NCBI GenBank assembly: GCA_018902765.1
Contig: JAHIQC010000318.1
Span: 1-9,467, forward strand
Length of the DNA: 9,467 nt
Source of the DNA: Actinomycetota bacterium
GTDB taxonomy: Bacteria > Actinomycetota > Coriobacteriia > Anaerosomatales > JAHIQC01
Direction: 5' to 3'
Shown here: positions 6,008-9,467 of the stretch, in pieces
Position numbering within the stretch: position 1 is the first letter of the stretch
Layout of the letters: the number at the start of each line of letters is the position of its first letter
Program-made: the position numbers and the translations under genes
Notes under the pieces: generated by a model
The model's database searches: none
What the model saw: only the letters and a program-made list of their open reading frames with translations
Told to the model about the DNA's origin: nothing

Positions 6008-6036
6008 TTGAAATCACGAACTCATCCAGATATCCA
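6008..6036 (+). promoter_or_regulatory. Candidate promoter of the histidine kinase gene
   Basis: TTGAAA (6008-6013, five of six matches to the -35 consensus) is followed after exactly 17 bases by TATCCA (6031-6036), a weak -10. The AGGA Shine-Dalgarno (6049-6052) and the ATG at 6059 follow closely, so the leader would be only about 15-20 bases. Confidence 0.4.
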
Positions 6037-6058
6037 TTAGCACGAGGCAGGAACACGC

Positions 6059-6727
6059 ATGGCCGAGGAGTCCCCCATCAAGGCCACATCTGACAGCATC
6101 GACACCGTGGTTCACGAGCTGCGCGGGCCTTTGACTGTGATCCGCGGCTATCTCGAAGTTCTTGGAAAGCCGATTGACGACGTGCAGCGCCAGCGATCTA
6201 TCGGTGCCGCATTGCGCGCGGTCGACCGTCTCCAGATGATGCTGAACGAGATGACCACGAGCGATCTGGACTTGGCCTCGGTTCGAAAGGGCCACATAGT
6301 GCCCGTCGATCCGGTCGCTTTGGCAGCAGACGTCTGTGACGAGCTCGCCCCCTTCTTCAACTGCTCACTTGTCTCCGACGAGCCGGTTCGCTGGCCCAGG
6401 GCTGATGTGACGCGGCTGCGCCAAGCGCTCGTCAACCTCATCGGCAACGCTGGCGAACATGGAGGCGGCAAGGTCATCATCCAAGTCACAGAGGAAGACG
6501 GCTACGTGATCTGGGCGGTCGAGGACAACGGCCCGGGCATCGCGCCCGAGGATCGCGACAGCGTTCTCATGCCAGGTACGCGGCTCGGTGAAGCCCAGCG
6601 TGGCAGGGGTCTCGGACTCACGATCTCATCAGCGATCGCGCATGCCCACGGCGGCTCGATCGCCATAAGCGACCCAAGGGTTCTGACGGGCGCGCGCGTG
6701 GAGTTCCGGCTGCCGCTTAGCGACTAG
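6059..6727 (+). CDS. Small soluble histidine kinase without a sensor domain
   Basis: The 222-aa product consists almost entirely of a transmitter module. The dimerisation/phosphoacceptor motif HELRGPLTVIRGYLEVL starts at His19. An ATP-binding HATPase_c domain follows: N box RQALVNLIGNAGEH (121-134), G1 VEDNGPGI (154-161) and G2 GRGLGLTI (182-189). There is no membrane segment, and only 18 residues precede the H-box, so there is no PAS, GAF or HAMP domain. It must take its signal from a partner protein or act as a phosphotransfer component. No response regulator lies in the window. Start support comes from AGGA six bases before the ATG. The gene converges on ddl, and the two stop codons overlap within one CTAG. 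The catalytic residues look intact, so activity is likely; the pathway is unknown. Confidence 0.88.
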   Translation: MAEESPIKATSDSIDTVVHELRGPLTVIRGYLEVLGKPIDDVQRQRSIGAALRAVDRLQMMLNEMTTSDLDLASVRKGHIVPVDPVALAADVCDELAPFFNCSLVSDEPVRWPRADVTRLRQALVNLIGNAGEHGGGKVIIQVTEEDGYVIWAVEDNGPGIAPEDRDSVLMPGTRLGEAQRGRGLGLTISSAIAHAHGGSIAISDPRVLTGARVEFRLPLSD

Positions 6728-7665
6728 CGCGGCTCCATGGCAAGAGCCACAAGGCGCTCGCACAGCTGCGGGAACTCGATCCCGGCCGCTCGCGCGGAAT
6801 CCGGCAGCAAGCTCGTGGAGGTCATCCCCGGAATCGTGTTGATCTCCAGCAGCCAGACCTCGCCATCAGCCGTGACGATCGTGTCAGCTCGCGACATCCC
6901 TCGACATCCGAGCAGCCGATGAGCGGCCAGCGCGAGCTTCTGGCATTCGTCGCGCGCCTCTTGTGACACGCGCGCCGGAATGATGTGGCTGCTCATGCCG
7001 GGCACGTACTTGGACTCGTAGTCATAAAACTCGTGCTCCGGAACGATCTCGAGCGTCGGCAGCGCCATGATATCGGCGTTTCCAATCACGCCCACCGTGA
7101 CCTCCGCGCCGGCGACGAATCGCTCCACCAGCACCCCTTCATCGCAGGCGAACGCCTTCTCGATGGCTGCCGCGAGCTCGGAGGATTCGTGGACGATGCT
7201 CATTCCCACCGAGGAACCCTCGTTCGCGGGCTTGACGACCGACTTGGCGCCAAGCTTTGCGACAATCGCATCAAGATCGACGGGCTGACCGCGATGAAGC
7301 TCGACATACTCCGGAGACGCAAGTCCGGCCTGCTCAAAGACCCGCTTGCTCATGAGCTTGTCCATCGCCAGCGCGCTGGCCAGCACACCGGAACCCACGT
7401 ACGGAATGTCGAGGAGCTCAAGCAACCCTTGGACCGTGCCGTCTTCGCCGAATCGGCCATGCAGGCAGATGAATACCGCATCGGGACCGACCGTTCGAAT
7501 CTGCTCGATGAAGTCCGGCTCCGCCGAATCGATCTCAGTGACTGCGTGCCCGGTCTCACGCAACGCTGCCGCCACCTGGGCCGCCGTGCTCAAGGACACC
7601 TCGCGTTCAGCAGAGCGGCCGCCCATGAGCACGACCACGTTTGTTGCCCTGCGAACCTCGTTCAT
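6724..7665 (-). CDS. ddl: D-alanine--D-alanine ligase
   Basis: Ddl joins two D-alanines with ATP in the cytoplasm to make the terminal dipeptide of peptidoglycan precursors. The 313-aa product has the full ATP-grasp layout. It begins VVLMGGRSAEREVSL (10-25, with Glu20 of the D-Ala site), then ICLHGRFGEDGTVQG (66-80), DIPYVGSGVLASALAMDK (86-103) and KPANEGSSVGMS (145-156). The omega-loop FYDYESKY (213-220) follows, then the metal ligands Asp261, Glu274 and Asn276 (LEINTIPGMTSTSL). The FYDYE-type loop tyrosine points to D-Ala-D-Ala rather than D-Ala-D-Lac specificity. The ATG at 7663-7665 with GGAGG four bases upstream is the natural start; the frame stays open upstream to 8028 but that part lies over the neighbouring membrane-protein gene. 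A 32-bp gap to that gene suggests one transcript. The identity is certain. Confidence 0.97.
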   Translation of the reverse strand: MNEVRRATNVVVLMGGRSAEREVSLSTAAQVAAALRETGHAVTEIDSAEPDFIEQIRTVGPDAVFICLHGRFGEDGTVQGLLELLDIPYVGSGVLASALAMDKLMSKRVFEQAGLASPEYVELHRGQPVDLDAIVAKLGAKSVVKPANEGSSVGMSIVHESSELAAAIEKAFACDEGVLVERFVAGAEVTVGVIGNADIMALPTLEIVPEHEFYDYESKYVPGMSSHIIPARVSQEARDECQKLALAAHRLLGCRGMSRADTIVTADGEVWLLEINTIPGMTSTSLLPDSARAAGIEFPQLCERLVALAMEPR

Positions 7666-7697
7666 CGTGCCTCCAGGAACCGAGTGGGACGTACGCA

Positions 7698-8297
7698 TCA
7701 GAACCGGATGAGCCCCAGCCGCAATGCATCCACGAGTATGAGCGTGCCGATCCACGCGAGCACGCCGACGAATGTGATCGTCGCCGACCTGATAAGTGAA
7801 CTCACGAACATGCCCTGTCTCCCCTGCTCGGCACCCCCGGCGCGCGAAGCTGCCCAAACGACAATGGCGAGCACCGGGCCCATGACGGTGAGCGCCAACC
7901 CCGCCGCCACCACGAACAAATACGATTCCTGCCGAAGAGGCGACAGCAACGGGTCGCGCGTGAGGAAGTAGGCCGCCGAACCGCACAGAATCACCCATGC
8001 GACAGTCAGCAGCCAAAACGGCCACCACGGCACAAGAGATCGCGGCTTCTGCAGCACGGGCTCTTCGGGTTCCGGCTCGGGCTCGATTGCGGCCTCTGGC
8101 TCGGGCTCCGGCTCTGCTTCGGCTTCGGCTTCAGGCGCCGGCGCTGCCTCAGGCTCGGTTGCAGCCGCCTCGGGTTCCTCGGCAGGTTCAGGCGCCGGCT
8201 TTGCCTCGGGCTCGACCTGTGGTTCCTCGGCGGGCTCGACGATCGGCTGCTCTTCTAGCTCATGAATCGGTCCGGTCTGCTCGATCTCGTCGCCCAT
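7698..8297 (-). CDS. Membrane protein with acidic Pro/Glu/Ala-rich tail and three transmembrane helices
   Basis: This 199-aa protein matches no family I recognise. Residues about 14-80 are a low-complexity acidic tail of PE, EPEPE and AEAE repeats. Three hydrophobic segments follow at about 91-112 (WWPFWLLTVAWVILCGSAAYFL), 125-151 and 170-191, with a short basic loop (SRAGGAEQGRQG) between the second and third. Arginines flanking the helices suggest that the acidic tail and the second loop may be cytoplasmic, but topology is uncertain. The ATG at 8297 has GGGAGAGGG just upstream. It sits 32 bp upstream of ddl on the same strand and is probably co-transcribed, so it may have an envelope role. 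Divergent to it is htrA, which has a similar Pro/Glu/Ala-rich tail before its single membrane anchor. The gene is well supported; its function is unknown. Confidence 0.75.
   Translation of the reverse strand: MGDEIEQTGPIHELEEQPIVEPAEEPQVEPEAKPAPEPAEEPEAAATEPEAAPAPEAEAEAEPEPEPEAAIEPEPEPEEPVLQKPRSLVPWWPFWLLTVAWVILCGSAAYFLTRDPLLSPLRQESYLFVVAAGLALTVMGPVLAIVVWAASRAGGAEQGRQGMFVSSLIRSATITFVGVLAWIGTLILVDALRLGLIRF
8060..8260. repeat. Low-complexity repeat coding for the acidic Pro/Glu/Ala tail
   Basis: The plus strand repeats short units of the type ggctcgggctc, ggcttc and ttcctcggc with variations. On the minus strand these encode Glu, Pro and Ala. Such a tract is prone to length variation between strains. 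Confidence 0.65.
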
Positions 8298-8480
8298 GGT
8301 CCCTCTCCCCTATTGGTCTGCACGCAGTCTACGCGAAGCGCACATAGCCGCTCAACTCGCGTATGGGCGTTTTGTGCAGTTTGAAGCGATGGCAATACCT
8401 TCGCTTGATGCTGGGCATAAGATACACGCGCCAATCGCGCGATGGGATATCCATCGCCTAATGATGACACGAGGTGAACG
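8298..8480. promoter_or_regulatory. Divergent intergenic region before htrA, with two inverted repeats
   Basis: This 183-bp gap must carry promoters for the membrane-protein/ddl pair (-) and for htrA (+). It contains two inverted repeats. One is AAGCGA (8384-8389) with TCGCTT (8401-8406), spacer 11. The other is GCGATGG (8439-8445) with CCATCGC (8451-8457), spacer 5. TAAGAT (8418-8423) lies between them as a possible -10 for htrA, without a clear -35. GAGGTG (8471-8476) is the htrA ribosome binding site, four bases before its ATG. No gene is visible here. Confidence 0.4.
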
Positions 8481-9467
8481 ATGGACGAGCAAGACAACGT
8501 CGAGGTTCCCCAGCAGCCCATAGCCGAGGACCCCCAAGTACAGCCAACCCCGCCCGAGGTCGTGACGCCCGCCGAGGAACCCGTCGCGCCGGAGCCGATC
8601 TCGTACGCGTCCGAGCCGGTTCCCTACGAGCCCGCCGTGATGCCAGAGCCTGCGCCCTACACGCCAGCCCCAGCGCCGGCGCCCGAGAAGGTCGCCCGGC
8701 ATGGAGTGAGCGTAGGCGGGGCGATCGGCATCGCGATAACCGCTTCGCTCGTTGTGGGCTCGCTGGCCGGAGGCGCCGCAGGCATCGCCGGAGCGTGGTA
8801 CGCGACTCGCACTGAAGTTGGCTCGACCGGCACCGGTACGATCAAGGTGCTCCCGGCCGAGACAGATGAGCCCGTCGTAGCCGCGGCAGCTGCGGCAGCG
8901 CCTTCCGTGGTAAACATCGACGTGAGCGGCTCTTCCGTGAGCGCGGGCCAGAACGGCTTGCCCGGAGAACATCCCACCGTGCCTTCGAGTGGTAGTGGCT
9001 CAGGCGTGGCATACAAGACCACCGACGATGGTGGAACCTACATCCTGACCAACAACCACGTGGTAGAGAACGCAACCACGATCGTCGTCACCGATGCAGG
9101 CCGAAAGCGGATGAAGGCTACGCTCGTGGGCACCGACCCCGAAACCGACATCGCTGTTATCAAGATCGATAAGGAGCTGCCGACGATCAAGGTGGGCGAT
9201 TCGAACGAGCTTCTGGTCGGCCAGGTCGTAGTCGCCATCGGCTCACCTTTCGGTCTCACTCAGTCAGTGAGTTCCGGAGTCGTGTCGGCTGTAGGACGCT
9301 CTTTGCCCAATTCGCTCGGAAATGACAAGAGCAGCTCATACCCACTTGTCGACGTGATCCAGACCGACGCTGCAATCAACCCGGGCAACTCGGGTGGCGC
9401 GCTCGTAGATCGGCTCGGACGACTCGTCGGAATCAATAGCGCAATCTACTCGGAGTCCGGCGCCAAC
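8481..9467 (+). CDS. htrA: HtrA/DegP-family membrane-anchored serine protease (3' end cut off by window)
   Basis: HtrA proteases degrade or refold damaged proteins outside the cytoplasmic membrane. The visible 329 residues begin with a long Pro/Glu/Ala/Val-rich region (about 5-68, ending PAPAPAPEK). A Gly/Ala-rich membrane anchor follows at about 75-108, then a linker and a trypsin-like S1C domain. The catalytic triad is complete: His193 (LTNNHVVENA), Asp223 (DPETDIAVIKI) and Ser304 in NPGNSGGALVD. IGSPFGLTQSVSSGVVSA (253-270) is typical of the family. One or more PDZ domains are expected beyond the window, and no stop codon is reached. The ATG at 8481 is supported by GAGGTG just upstream and by the downstream order of tail, anchor and protease. 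The protease domain should face outward with the tail in the cytoplasm. Family assignment is very secure; the subtype (DegP, DegQ or PepD-like) is open. Confidence 0.95.
   Translation, partial: MDEQDNVEVPQQPIAEDPQVQPTPPEVVTPAEEPVAPEPISYASEPVPYEPAVMPEPAPYTPAPAPAPEKVARHGVSVGGAIGIAITASLVVGSLAGGAAGIAGAWYATRTEVGSTGTGTIKVLPAETDEPVVAAAAAAAPSVVNIDVSGSSVSAGQNGLPGEHPTVPSSGSGSGVAYKTTDDGGTYILTNNHVVENATTIVVTDAGRKRMKATLVGTDPETDIAVIKIDKELPTIKVGDSNELLVGQVVVAIGSPFGLTQSVSSGVVSAVGRSLPNSLGNDKSSSYPLVDVIQTDAAINPGNSGGALVDRLGRLVGINSAIYSESGAN

Noticed and set aside
6985..7971. 328-residue plus-strand open frame over ddl and the membrane-protein gene
   Set aside because: It is antisense to two well-supported genes, spans their boundary and shows no recognisable domain.
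7666..8028. Extended ddl product with 121 extra N-terminal residues
   Set aside because: The extension runs through the neighbouring membrane-protein gene in another frame and has no Ddl similarity. The ATG at 7665 has GGAGG upstream and gives the normal family length.
8060..8260. CRISPR-like or tandem DNA repeat array
   Set aside because: The repetition is codon-level low complexity in a coding region, with no regular repeat-spacer structure.
8352..8972. 206-residue minus-strand open frame over the start of htrA
   Set aside because: It is the mirror of the htrA tail and anchor region, rich in Arg/Gly, with no domain; htrA has clear motifs and a ribosome binding site.
1..9467. tRNA, rRNA, transposase or CRISPR genes
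   Set aside because: No cloverleaf with the conserved tRNA arms, ribosomal RNA stretch, transposase motif or repeat array was recognised on either strand.

Overview
This 9.5-kb window is high-GC bacterial DNA, apparently chromosomal. It carries an oxygen-sensitive iron-sulfur serine dehydratase, a ferrous-iron (Feo) uptake operon, a D-Ala-D-Ala ligase and a membrane-anchored HtrA-type protease with a long Pro/Glu/Ala-rich cytoplasmic tail. Together with the GC content this fits an anaerobic, actinobacterium-like organism, for example a Coriobacteriia relative. That placement is inferred from gene content and protein style, because no marker gene is present.

Layout. Positions 1-546 (+) hold the 3' part of sdaAB, the serine dehydratase beta subunit. 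Positions 543-4854 form a block of six minus-strand genes. Read in their own direction these are feoA, feoB, a 56-aa eight-cysteine protein, a PepSY-like lipoprotein, a ribbon-helix-helix/nucleotidyltransferase (RHH-MNT) fusion antitoxin and a broken hepT toxin gene. Positions 4998-5861 (+) hold sdaAA, the other subunit of the same enzyme, so the minus-strand block separates two genes that are normally adjacent. A small soluble histidine kinase follows at 6059-6727 (+) and converges on ddl (6724-7665, -). An acidic-tailed membrane protein (7698-8297, -) lies just upstream of ddl and is probably co-transcribed with it. Divergent from that gene is htrA (8481 to the window end, +), whose 3' end is cut off.

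How the parts work together. SdaAA and SdaAB form one enzyme that deaminates L-serine to pyruvate using a [4Fe-4S] cluster. FeoA/FeoB import Fe(II). The small cysteine-rich gene begins on the base directly after the feoB stop codon and takes the place where other genomes carry feoC; FeoA also has an unusual C-terminal CX3CX2C tail. The RHH-MNT/HepT pair is a HEPN-MNT toxin-antitoxin module. Its antitoxin gene is intact and lies behind a perfect 23-bp palindrome that overlaps a promoter-like element. Its toxin gene has lost the middle of its coding region and its reading frame. ddl serves peptidoglycan synthesis, and HtrA serves envelope protein quality control.

No tRNA, rRNA, CRISPR array, transposase or intrinsic terminator with a clear U-tract was recognised. 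No gap between genes exceeds 300 bases. The longer gaps (4855-4997, 5862-6058, 8298-8480) are described individually.
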